In this document: positions 1-5,541 of the stretch, one piece after another
Position numbering within the stretch: the stretch's first letter is position 1
How the letters are laid out: the number at the start of each line of letters is the position of its first letter
NCBI GenBank assembly: GCA_049318165.1
Contig: JBMOGW010000231.1
Coordinates: 1-5,541 of the forward strand
DNA: 5,541 bases
Source of the DNA: UBA668 sp049318165
Lineage (GTDB): Bacteria > Actinomycetota > Acidimicrobiia > Acidimicrobiales > Ilumatobacteraceae
Direction of reading: 5' to 3'
Translations under genes and position numbers: made by a program
The notes under the pieces: model-generated
Told to the model about the DNA's origin: nothing
The model's database searches: none
Seen by the model: the letters and a program-made list of their open reading frames with translations, nothing else

Positions 1-15
1 TATCGGGCGGCGCGC

Positions 16-44
16 GGCCCGGCCACGGGCCCCCGGGCCGGGCC
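16..44. other. GC-only inverted repeat, possible hairpin (terminator-like, no T-tract)
   Basis: GGCCCGGCC at 16-24 is the exact reverse complement of GGCCGGGCC at 36-44, giving a 9-bp all-G/C stem around an 11-nt loop that itself contains GGGCCC. It lies about 95 bp past the stop codon of the leftward amidase gene, so it could fold at the 3' end of that transcript. Neither side has a T-tract, so a classical intrinsic terminator is not supported; it may help Rho-dependent termination or RNA stability. The right arm overlaps the first 34-bp repeat unit, and unit 3 carries the same arm sequence, so alternative pairings are possible. Such stems also arise by chance in DNA this GC-rich. Confidence 0.3.
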
Positions 45-136
45 TGCAGAACTTAAGTTCGGTGAGCAGGGCCGGGTCTGCAGAACTTCAGTTCCGCGAG
101 CGGGGCCGGGCCTGCAGCACTTCAGTTCGGTGAGCG
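35..136. repeat. 34-bp tandem repeat, three adjoining copies
   Basis: Three units of exactly 34 bp lie head to tail with no spacer: 35-68, 69-102 and 103-136. Each begins GGGCCGGG(C/T)C, continues through CTGCAG and (A/C)ACTT(A/C)AGTTC, and ends in GAGC(A/G). Units 1 and 2 differ at 5 positions, units 1 and 3 at 3, and units 2 and 3 at 4. The array ends one base before the amidase stop codon triplet (138-140), so it is intergenic or 3'-untranslated. The period is not a multiple of three, so it cannot encode a repeated peptide in one frame. The absence of unique spacers rules out CRISPR. Further copies could lie to the left of the window, although no recognisable unit precedes position 35. Confidence 0.9.
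49..128. promoter_or_regulatory. Three GAAC-N4-GTTC-type palindromic cores (LexA/SOS-box-like)
   Basis: The centre of each 34-bp unit holds a dyad. Position 49-60 is GAACTTAAGTTC, a perfect 12-bp palindrome. Position 83-94 is GAACTTCAGTTC, with matching outer arms. Position 117-128 is GCACTTCAGTTC, with one arm mismatch. The first two fit GAAC-N4-GTTC, the core of the LexA (SOS) box of Gram-positive bacteria and actinobacteria. The flanks only partly match the longer mycobacterial form, and the mismatch in copy 3 weakens the case. If functional, the sites would most likely serve a gene left of position 1, because the amidase reads toward them and the nearest plus-strand gene starts 1.6 kb away. 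I see no convincing -10 element in 1-34. Operator function is inference. Confidence 0.25.
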
Positions 137-137
137 A

Positions 138-1661
138 TCACAGGACCGGGCGGTGGTGGAACCATGGCTCGGCGGCCTCCAGCTGCGCGGCCAGTTGCAG
201 CAGCAACGCATCGTCGCCGGCGCGGCCCATCACGTGCGTGCCCACGGGCAGGCCGTCGGCCGACGTCCACAACGGCAGGGTGATGGCTGGCTGACCGGTG
301 CCGTTGGCGAGTGCGGTGACCGGCGAGTACGGCAGCACATGGTCGAGTCGGTAGCCCAGGAACGTGTCCCACGCGTCGCTGCGGCTGGTGGCGAAGCGGC
401 CGATCTCGGCGGGCGGCTCGCCCATCGTGGTGCTGAGCAGCACGTCGTACGGCAGCAGGAAGCGCGCGAACTGCCGACCGGCGGCGTGCACCGTGGCGAG
501 CGCGTCGATGTACCGCGCGCCGGAGATGCCGCGGCCCATCTCGCACGCCAACAGTGCGACGCGCTCGACGTGGTCGACGAGGCCGTCGAGGTCGTGCGGG
601 TCGAGGCCCTTCACCCGCGCACCGGCCTCCACGGTGGCCTGCGTGCCACTGGCGACGATCGTCGTCCACGCGCGCATGAACGCCTCCATCGGCACCTGGG
701 GTTCGACGGGCAGCACCTCGTGACCGAGCGACTCGAGCAGATGGGCGGTGTGCTCGACCGCGGCCACGCACTCGGGGTGGATGGTGCCGCCGTCGAGCGT
801 GCCGGTGGTGAAGGCGACGCGCAGCCGCCGCGGCGGGCGGGTGATGGCGTCCGCGAGCGAGCCCCCTTCCGGCCAGGACGGCGCCACATGACGGGCCGTG
901 CCGGCCACCACCTGCACCGGTGGCGACGACGGCGCGGAGTAGGGCGCACCGAGGTCGGTGCCCGCCACCGCGTCCACCATCACCGCGGTGTCGCGCACCG
1001 ACCGGGTGAGGAAGCCGTCGATCGCCATGCCGGCCCATCCCTCGCCGGACTCCGGCCCGTCGGGCAGCAGCGCTCGCGTGGGCTTCAGCCCGAACAGCCC
1101 GCAGTGCGAGGCGGGAATGCGCACCGATCCCCCGCCGTCGCTGCCGTGCGCCATCGGCACGATGCCGGCGGCCACGGCTGCGCCCGAGCCTCCGCTCGAC
1201 CCTCCCACCACGCGGCCCGTGTCCCACGGGTTGCGAGTGGGTCGGCCGTAAACGGCCGACTCGGTGGTGGGCCCGATGCCGAACTCGGGGCTGGTGGTGC
1301 GTGCGAACGGCACCACGCCGGTGGCGAGCATCCGCGAGTAGATCTCGCTGTCGTACGTCCAGCGGTGGCCGTCGAACAGACGCGAGCCCATGCTCGTCGG
1401 GAAGTCCACGGCCTCGCACCCGAGGTCCTTCATCAGGAACGGCACACCGCGGAACGGGCCGTCCGGCAGACCGTCGGCGATCAGCCGCCGAGCGGTGCCC
1501 TCGCGCCGGTGCACCACGGCGGCAATCGCCTCGTCGGTGGCGTCGGTGCGCTCGAACGCCACGTCGAGCAACTCGTCGGCGGTCACCTGCCCGGTGCGCA
1601 CCAGTTCGGCCAGACCGACCGCGTCGAACCCCACGTACTCCTCGAATCGCATGGACCCCAT
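138..1661 (-). CDS. Amidase-signature family hydrolase (NylA-like amidase)
   Basis: This 507-residue cytoplasmic amide hydrolase of the amidase-signature family has a complete Ser-cisSer-Lys triad. The lysine is K78 in PFLMKDLG, the cis-serine is S155 in GGSSGGSG, and the nucleophile is S179 in SDGGGSVRIPAS. The 24-residue gap between the two serines equals that in fatty acid amide hydrolase. The MKDLGCEA, TRNPWD, SDGGGS and CGLFGLKPTR stretches and the C-terminal GLPVGTHVMGRAGDDALLL block look most like the branch containing 6-aminohexanoate cyclic dimer hydrolase (NylA). The natural substrate cannot be read from sequence. It lacks the gatB/gatC context expected for a GatA. There is no signal peptide or membrane segment, and the length is normal. 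ATG at 1661 is used; a second ATG at 1652 (Met4) is equally possible, as neither has a strong ribosome binding site. It is divergent from purA. Confidence 0.9.
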   Translation of the reverse strand: MGSMRFEEYVGFDAVGLAELVRTGQVTADELLDVAFERTDATDEAIAAVVHRREGTARRLIADGLPDGPFRGVPFLMKDLGCEAVDFPTSMGSRLFDGHRWTYDSEIYSRMLATGVVPFARTTSPEFGIGPTTESAVYGRPTRNPWDTGRVVGGSSGGSGAAVAAGIVPMAHGSDGGGSVRIPASHCGLFGLKPTRALLPDGPESGEGWAGMAIDGFLTRSVRDTAVMVDAVAGTDLGAPYSAPSSPPVQVVAGTARHVAPSWPEGGSLADAITRPPRRLRVAFTTGTLDGGTIHPECVAAVEHTAHLLESLGHEVLPVEPQVPMEAFMRAWTTIVASGTQATVEAGARVKGLDPHDLDGLVDHVERVALLACEMGRGISGARYIDALATVHAAGRQFARFLLPYDVLLSTTMGEPPAEIGRFATSRSDAWDTFLGYRLDHVLPYSPVTALANGTGQPAITLPLWTSADGLPVGTHVMGRAGDDALLLQLAAQLEAAEPWFHHRPVL

Positions 1662-1724
1662 GCTCGCGCGGAGCGGTCCAGTAGGCTTCCGTCACGTTCC
1701 GTTGATCGCGAGGAGCGTTCCGCC
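1662..1724. promoter_or_regulatory. Divergent amidase/purA intergenic promoter region
   Basis: These 63 bp are the only space between the two divergent start codons, so promoters for the amidase and for the purA-purB-tesB-pyrE run should lie here or extend into the amidase 5' end. A weak plus-strand -10 candidate is TAGGCT at 1682-1687, which fits TAnnnT, but no good -35 lies 17 bp upstream. CGTTCCG occurs twice, at 1695-1701 and 1716-1722, starting 21 bp apart and flanking the purA ribosome binding site. The space is too short for a known purine riboswitch plus an expression platform. Promoter positions are inference. Confidence 0.4.
1710..1715 (+). promoter_or_regulatory. purA ribosome binding site (GAGGAG)
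   Basis: GAGGAG ends 9 nt before the ATG at 1725 and is the best Shine-Dalgarno match near any start in the window. It fixes the purA start: the reading frame stays open far upstream, antisense to the amidase, but PurA homology begins exactly at this ATG (MPVTVVVGAQWGDEGK). Confidence 0.8.
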
Positions 1725-2948
1725 ATGCCCGTCACCGTTGTCGTAGGCGCCCAGTGGGGCGACGAGGGCAAGGCAAAGGTCATCGACCTGCTGGCCGCCG
1801 AGCACAGCCACGTCGTGCGCTACCAGGGCGGGCACAACGCCGGCCACACCGTCGTGGTGGGCACCGAGCGCTACGCGCTGCAGCTGATCCCCAGCGGTGT
1901 GCTGTACCCGCACATCATCCCGGTCATCGGCAACGGCGTGGTGGTGGACCTGCCGACGCTGTTCAAGGAGATCGACACCCTCGAGGGCCGCGGCATCAGC
2001 TGCGCCAAGCTGAAGGTCAGCAGCCAGGCGCACTTGATCTTCCCGTGGCACCAGAGCCTCGACGCGCTGTACGAGGCCAAGCGTGGCGACGAGAAGATCG
2101 GCACGACGTTGAAGGGCATCGGCCCGGCGTACAGCGACAAGGCGCGCCGCATCGGTCTGCGTGCCGGCGACGTGCTCGACCCGGCTGCGTTCCGCGAGAC
2201 GGTGCACACGCAGTGCACGTACCACAACCGCGAGATCGAGGGTCTCGGCGGCGAGGCCCTGGACCCTGACGCGGTGGCGGATCAGTTCGCCGAACTCGGT
2301 GCCCGCCTGGCGCCCTACGTGGCCGACACCGTGGAGATGCTGCACGAGGCACTCGACCGCGACGACGCCCTGCTGCTCGAGGGTGCGCAGGCGACGTTCC
2401 TCGATCTCGACCACGGCACGTACCCGTTCGTCACGTCGAGCAACCCGTCGGCGGGTGGCGCGTGTGTGGGCACCGGCATCGGGCCGCGCTACCTCACGCG
2501 CATCGTCGGCATCACCAAGGCGTACTCCACGCGCGTCGGCAGTGGCCCGTTCCCCACGGAGTTGCTCGACGAGTTGGGCGACAAGCTGGTGGAGATCGGC
2601 CGCGAGTTCGGCACCGTCACCGGCCGTCGCCGCCGTTGCGGCTGGCTCGACCTGGTGATGCTGCGCAAGGCGGTGCGCATCAACAGCCTCACCGAGTTGG
2701 CGCTCACCAAGCTCGACGTGCTCGACACGTTCGACGAGGTGAAGATCTGCACGGAGTACGACGCGAACGGCGAGCCGGTGTACGCCGTGCTGCCGGGGTG
2801 GATGACCGACATCAGCGCCGTCACCGACGTGGCCGACCTGCCGGCCGAGGCCCGAGCCTTCGTGTCGCTCGTCGAGCGTGAGGTGGGCGTGCCCGTGAAG
2901 ATCGTCGGCACCGGTGCCGAGCGCGAGAGCTACGTGATCTGGTCATGA
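1725..2948 (+). CDS. purA: Adenylosuccinate synthetase (compact variant)
   Basis: PurA joins IMP and aspartate using GTP to make adenylosuccinate, the first committed step from IMP to AMP, in the cytosol. The protein starts with VVVGAQWGDEGKAK, containing catalytic D13 and P-loop K16, followed by catalytic H41 in GGHNAGHTV. Further family blocks are GTTLKGIGPAYSDK (126-139), EGAQATFLDLDHGTYPFVTSSN (from 219), KAYSTRVGSGPFPTE and TGRRRRCGWLD. Three features are unusual. Position 17 in the GDEGKGK loop is Ala, not Gly. The EGAQG motif reads EGAQA (residue 223). The roughly 20-residue stretch normally between the VKICxxY strand and PVYxxLPGW is almost absent (residues 345-353), giving 407 residues against the usual 425-435. 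All core catalytic residues I can place are present, so it is probably active. It heads the operon, and its stop overlaps the purB start (ATGA). Confidence 0.96.
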   Translation: MPVTVVVGAQWGDEGKAKVIDLLAAEHSHVVRYQGGHNAGHTVVVGTERYALQLIPSGVLYPHIIPVIGNGVVVDLPTLFKEIDTLEGRGISCAKLKVSSQAHLIFPWHQSLDALYEAKRGDEKIGTTLKGIGPAYSDKARRIGLRAGDVLDPAAFRETVHTQCTYHNREIEGLGGEALDPDAVADQFAELGARLAPYVADTVEMLHEALDRDDALLLEGAQATFLDLDHGTYPFVTSSNPSAGGACVGTGIGPRYLTRIVGITKAYSTRVGSGPFPTELLDELGDKLVEIGREFGTVTGRRRRCGWLDLVMLRKAVRINSLTELALTKLDVLDTFDEVKICTEYDANGEPVYAVLPGWMTDISAVTDVADLPAEARAFVSLVEREVGVPVKIVGTGAERESYVIWS

Positions 2949-4261
2949 TCCCCCGCTACACGATGCCCGAGATGGCCGCCGTGTTCTCGGACACGGCTCG
3001 CTTCGGCCGGTACCTCGAGATCGAGCTGCTGGCGACGGAGGCGCACGCCGCGCTGGGTGTCGTGCCGCACGAGGACGCCGCGGCGTGCCGCGCCCGTGCG
3101 CCGCACGTGGACGACGCGTTCGTCCACGCCGTCGAGGAGCGGGAGAAGATCACCGACCACGACGTCGCCGCGTTCGTCGACGTGGTGCAGGACGCGATCG
3201 GTGCGCCCGCAGGCGCGTGGATTCACTACGGCCTCACGTCCAGCGACGTGGTGGACACGGCGTGGTGCTGGATGCTGCGCGACGCGTGCGACCTGCTGCT
3301 GCAGGCCGCCGACGGGCTGCTCGTCACCTTGGTGCGGATGGCGCGCGAGCACCGCGACACGGTGATGATCGGCCGCACGCACGGCATTCATGCCGAGCCG
3401 ACGACGTTCGGCGCGAAGGTGGCCCTGTGGGCGTTGCAGGTGGACCGCGACCGCATTCGTCTGCGGGCCGCCCGCGACAGCGTGGCCGTCTGCAAGTTGA
3501 GCGGCGCGGTCGGCACGTTCAGCAACGTCGACCCATCGATCGAGGCGCACGTCGCCGCAGCGCTCGGCCTCGCCGCCGTGCCGGCCACGCAGGTGATCGC
3601 CCGCGATCGGCACGCCGAATTCCTGTACGCGTGCGCGTCGGTCGGCGCCACGATGGAACTGATCGCCGTCGAACTCCGCCACCTGCAGCGCACCGAGGTG
3701 CGCGAGGTGCAGGAGGGCTTCAAGGCCGGCCAGAAAGGCTCGAGCGCGATGCCCCACAAGCGCAACCCGATCAGCGCCGAGACCATCAGCGGCCTGTCAC
3801 GTGTGTTGCGCGGCAACCTGCAGGCCGGCATGCAGGACGTGGCGCTGTGGCACGAGCGCGACATCTCGCACAGCTCGGTCGAGCGCGTGGTGCTGCCCGA
3901 CAGCGCGCTGCTCGCCTACTACGTGCTGCGGCGCATGACTCGCCTGCTCGACGGTCTGCAGGTGTTCCCGCAACGCATGCTCGACAACCTGTGGGCCAGC
4001 CACGGCCTGGTGTTCAGCCAGCCGGTACTGCTCGGCCTGGTGCAGGCGGGGCTCACCCGCGACGAGGCGTATCGCATCGTGCAGGAGAACGCCGGGCGTG
4101 CGTGGGACGAGGGCCGCTCGTTCCGTGAACTGCTGGAGGCCGACCCTCGCGTCACGGTGCCGGCCGCCGTGCTGGACGACGCGTTCGATCTGCAGCGCAG
4201 CGTGCGCCACGCCGGTCGCGGTGTCGACGCGCTCGACGCACTGGACGTGACGGCGGGCTGA
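2945..4261 (+). CDS. purB: Adenylosuccinate lyase
   Basis: PurB removes fumarate from adenylosuccinate to give AMP, and from SAICAR to give AICAR, so it serves both the common purine route and the AMP branch. The 438-residue protein belongs to the fumarase/aspartase superfamily. Aligned by spacing to the Bacillus subtilis enzyme, it has H72 (TDHDVAAF), H94 (IHYGLTSSDVVDT), H146 (GRTHGIHAEPTTFG) and the serine loop GSSAMPHKRNP (265-275), with S267 in the catalytic position. The length is normal for the short bacterial type, and nothing is truncated. The ATG lies inside the purA stop (ATGA, 2945-2948) with no separate strong ribosome binding site, which suggests translational coupling. PurA's product is PurB's substrate, so the pairing is functionally direct. 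Its own stop overlaps the thioesterase ATG by one base. Confidence 0.97.
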   Translation: MIPRYTMPEMAAVFSDTARFGRYLEIELLATEAHAALGVVPHEDAAACRARAPHVDDAFVHAVEEREKITDHDVAAFVDVVQDAIGAPAGAWIHYGLTSSDVVDTAWCWMLRDACDLLLQAADGLLVTLVRMAREHRDTVMIGRTHGIHAEPTTFGAKVALWALQVDRDRIRLRAARDSVAVCKLSGAVGTFSNVDPSIEAHVAAALGLAAVPATQVIARDRHAEFLYACASVGATMELIAVELRHLQRTEVREVQEGFKAGQKGSSAMPHKRNPISAETISGLSRVLRGNLQAGMQDVALWHERDISHSSVERVVLPDSALLAYYVLRRMTRLLDGLQVFPQRMLDNLWASHGLVFSQPVLLGLVQAGLTRDEAYRIVQENAGRAWDEGRSFRELLEADPRVTVPAAVLDDAFDLQRSVRHAGRGVDALDALDVTAG

Positions 4262-5073
4262 TGGACGTCACCCGCTTGTTCGACCTCGAACCGCATGGCC
4301 CGGACACGTTCGTCGGCATCGGTCCGCGCTATCCGTGGGGCGGCCTGTTCGGCGGCCAGATCGTGGCCCAGGCCCTGCGCGCCGCCGCCGCGACGGTGGA
4401 CGAGTCGCAGCAGGTGCACTCGCTGCGCGCCTACTTCATCCGCCGCGGCGACCACACCGAACCGATCCGGTTCGAGGTGGACCGCATCCGCAACGGGCGC
4501 AGCTTCACCACCCGCCGCGTCGTGGCCCGCCAGGCGATCGGGGCCATCCTCAACCTCGAGGCGTCGTTCCAGGCGGCCGAGGACGCCGACGACCTGCAGA
4601 CCGTCCATGCACCCGTCGGCGTGCCCGGCCCTGAGGGGCTGGAGGGCGAGATGTGGCTCGACGCGTTCGAGCGGCGCGACGTGCCGTCGTCGGCGTTGCA
4701 GGACGGCGAGCGCATCGGTGCCGGGCGTTCGGTGTGCTGGATGAAGACGGTCGCCGAGATCGGCGACGACCAGCTGCTGCAGCGCTGCTGGCTGGCGTTC
4801 ATCAGCGACGACACGCCCACTGGCGCCGTGCACCGCGCCCACCCGGATTTCGATCACACGGACGGGTTGACGTTCAACGCCAGCCTCGACCACACGATCT
4901 GGTTCCACCGACCGCTCCGCGCGGACCGCTGGCACCTGTTCGACGTGACGTGCCACTCCTACGTCGGTGCCCGCGGCCTGTCGATCGGGCACGTCTTCAG
5001 CGAGGACGGCACGCACGTGGCCACCATCGCGCAAGAGGTGTTGGTGCGCGACGTGCGCCGCAAGCAAGACTGA
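4261..5073 (+). CDS. tesB: Acyl-CoA thioesterase II (TesB family)
   Basis: This is a 270-residue double-hotdog thioesterase predicted to hydrolyse acyl-CoA to free acid and CoA in the cytosol. The first hotdog has PWGGLFGGQIVAQAL (25-39), HSLRAYFIRRGD (53-64) and RNGRSFTTRRVVARQ (77-91). The second has the family-typical SLDHTIWFHRP (208-218) and the closing ATIAQEVLVR (254-263). Aligning by spacing to E. coli TesB (D204, T228, Q278) gives D183, S208 and Q258; serine for threonine is a conservative change that keeps the hydroxyl. There is no signal peptide or membrane helix. The start (TGATG) overlaps the purB stop by one base, and pyrE begins 6 nt after the stop, so it is embedded in a nucleotide-synthesis operon although no known purine or pyrimidine step needs an acyl-CoA thioesterase. 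Acyl chain preference cannot be read from sequence. Confidence 0.93.
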   Translation: MDVTRLFDLEPHGPDTFVGIGPRYPWGGLFGGQIVAQALRAAAATVDESQQVHSLRAYFIRRGDHTEPIRFEVDRIRNGRSFTTRRVVARQAIGAILNLEASFQAAEDADDLQTVHAPVGVPGPEGLEGEMWLDAFERRDVPSSALQDGERIGAGRSVCWMKTVAEIGDDQLLQRCWLAFISDDTPTGAVHRAHPDFDHTDGLTFNASLDHTIWFHRPLRADRWHLFDVTCHSYVGARGLSIGHVFSEDGTHVATIAQEVLVRDVRRKQD

Positions 5074-5079
5074 GCGGCC

Positions 5080-5541
5080 ATGAGCCTCGACGCACTCGCC
5101 GACACGATCAACGCAGTCGCCCGCCTCACCGGCACGTTCACGCTGCGGTCCGGTCAGACCGCGACGGAGTACTTCGACAAGTACCGGTTCGAGGCACAGC
5201 CCGCGCTGCTCGCCGAGATCGCTGCGGCACTGGCGCCGATGATCCCCGAGGGCACCGAGGTGCTCGCCGGCCTGGAGATGGGCGGCATCCCCATCGCCAC
5301 AGCGCTCAGCCTGCACACGGGCATCCCGGCGGCGTTCGTGCGCAAGGAGGCCAAGACGTACGGCACCGCGCAGCTGGCCGAGGGCAGCGACATCGTCGGC
5401 AGGAAGGTCACCGTGGTGGAGGACGTCATCACCACCGGCGGCCAGGTGGTGATCAGCACCAACGACCTGCGCGCCCTCGGCGCCGTCGTCGAGCACGTGC
5501 TGTGCGTCATCGACCGCAGCCCCGACCACGGCGCCGCGCTG
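5080..5541 (+). CDS. pyrE: Orotate phosphoribosyltransferase, 5' part (cut by window end)
   Basis: PyrE transfers the phosphoribosyl group of PRPP to orotate, forming OMP, the penultimate step to UMP. Only the first 154 codons are present; the frame is still open at the window edge, and the full protein should be roughly 170-210 residues. Visible blocks are LRSGQTATEYFDKYRFE (22-38), LEMGGIPIA (65-73), the mobile-loop segment FVRKEAKTYGT (86-96) and the PRPP-binding motif VVEDVITTGG (112-121). In the loop, R88, K89 and K92 match the catalytic basic residues of the Salmonella enzyme, while the loop histidine position is Tyr94. The ATG at 5080 follows the thioesterase stop by 6 nt and has only a weak upstream purine stretch (GAGCGG), consistent with expression as part of the upstream operon. 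No other ORF on either strand competes here. Confidence 0.93.
   Translation, partial: MSLDALADTINAVARLTGTFTLRSGQTATEYFDKYRFEAQPALLAEIAAALAPMIPEGTEVLAGLEMGGIPIATALSLHTGIPAAFVRKEAKTYGTAQLAEGSDIVGRKVTVVEDVITTGGQVVISTNDLRALGAVVEHVLCVIDRSPDHGAAL

Noticed and set aside
35..136. The 34-bp repeats as a CRISPR array.
   Set aside because: The units adjoin directly with no spacers, only three copies exist, and no cas gene is present.
88..1695. A 535-residue minus-strand frame covering the amidase gene and part of the repeats.
   Set aside because: It is an out-of-frame shadow of the amidase, dominated by Arg, Gly and Ala; the real frame carries the complete catalytic triad.
153..1724. The purA reading frame stays open upstream to 153, which could suggest a very long N-terminal extension or a plus-strand gene here.
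   Set aside because: The translation is low-complexity, rich in Arg, Gly, His and Val, and lies antisense to a clearly conserved amidase. PurA homology and the GAGGAG site begin at 1725. Long open shadows are expected in high-GC DNA.
1662..1724. A purine riboswitch or PurR-type leader before purA.
   Set aside because: Only 63 bp separate the two start codons, too short for a known aptamer plus expression platform, and no characteristic conserved core is visible.
4458..4474. Inverted repeat CGAACCG-ATC-CGGTTCG, a 7-bp perfect dyad.
   Set aside because: It lies inside the thioesterase coding sequence (His-Thr-Glu-Pro-Ile-Arg-Phe-Glu region), is solitary, and its arm spacing does not fit the GAAC-N4-GTTC pattern of the repeats. 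Codon choice explains it.
3919..5529. A 536-residue open frame on the minus strand across purB, tesB and pyrE.
   Set aside because: It is antisense to three genes with intact family motifs, its product is Ala/Val/Gly/Arg/His-rich with no recognisable domain, and it has no credible ribosome binding site.

Overview
The window is high-GC DNA with strong G/C preference at third codon positions and almost no intergenic space. This fits a free-living actinobacterium. An Acidimicrobiia-type (Ilumatobacter-like) source is my best guess from the protein style, but nothing in the window proves it, as there is no rRNA or other phylogenetic marker.

Layout. Positions 1-137 hold no gene that I can support. 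They contain a GC-rich inverted repeat (16-44) and three exactly adjoining copies of a 34-bp repeat (35-136), each carrying a palindromic or near-palindromic GAAC-N4-GTTC core. Just beyond the repeats, on the minus strand (138-1661), lies a complete amidase-signature hydrolase resembling the 6-aminohexanoate cyclic dimer hydrolase branch. A 63-bp divergent spacer (1662-1724) separates it from a plus-strand gene run.

The plus-strand run is purA (adenylosuccinate synthetase), purB (adenylosuccinate lyase), an acyl-CoA thioesterase II (TesB family) and the first 154 codons of pyrE (orotate phosphoribosyltransferase), which is cut by the window edge. The genes overlap by 4 nt and 1 nt and are then separated by 6 nt, so they almost certainly form one transcript. 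PurA and PurB carry out the two steps from IMP to AMP, and PurB also acts earlier, at the SAICAR step of IMP synthesis. PyrE makes OMP in the pyrimidine pathway. TesB is the odd member: a thioester hydrolase set tightly between purine and pyrimidine genes.

Most of the window is ordinary core metabolism. The points worth a second look are the 34-bp tandem repeat with its LexA/SOS-box-like core, the compact PurA with substituted glycines in two conserved motifs, and the embedded thioesterase. I found no convincing sign of a new defence, mobile or RNA-based system.
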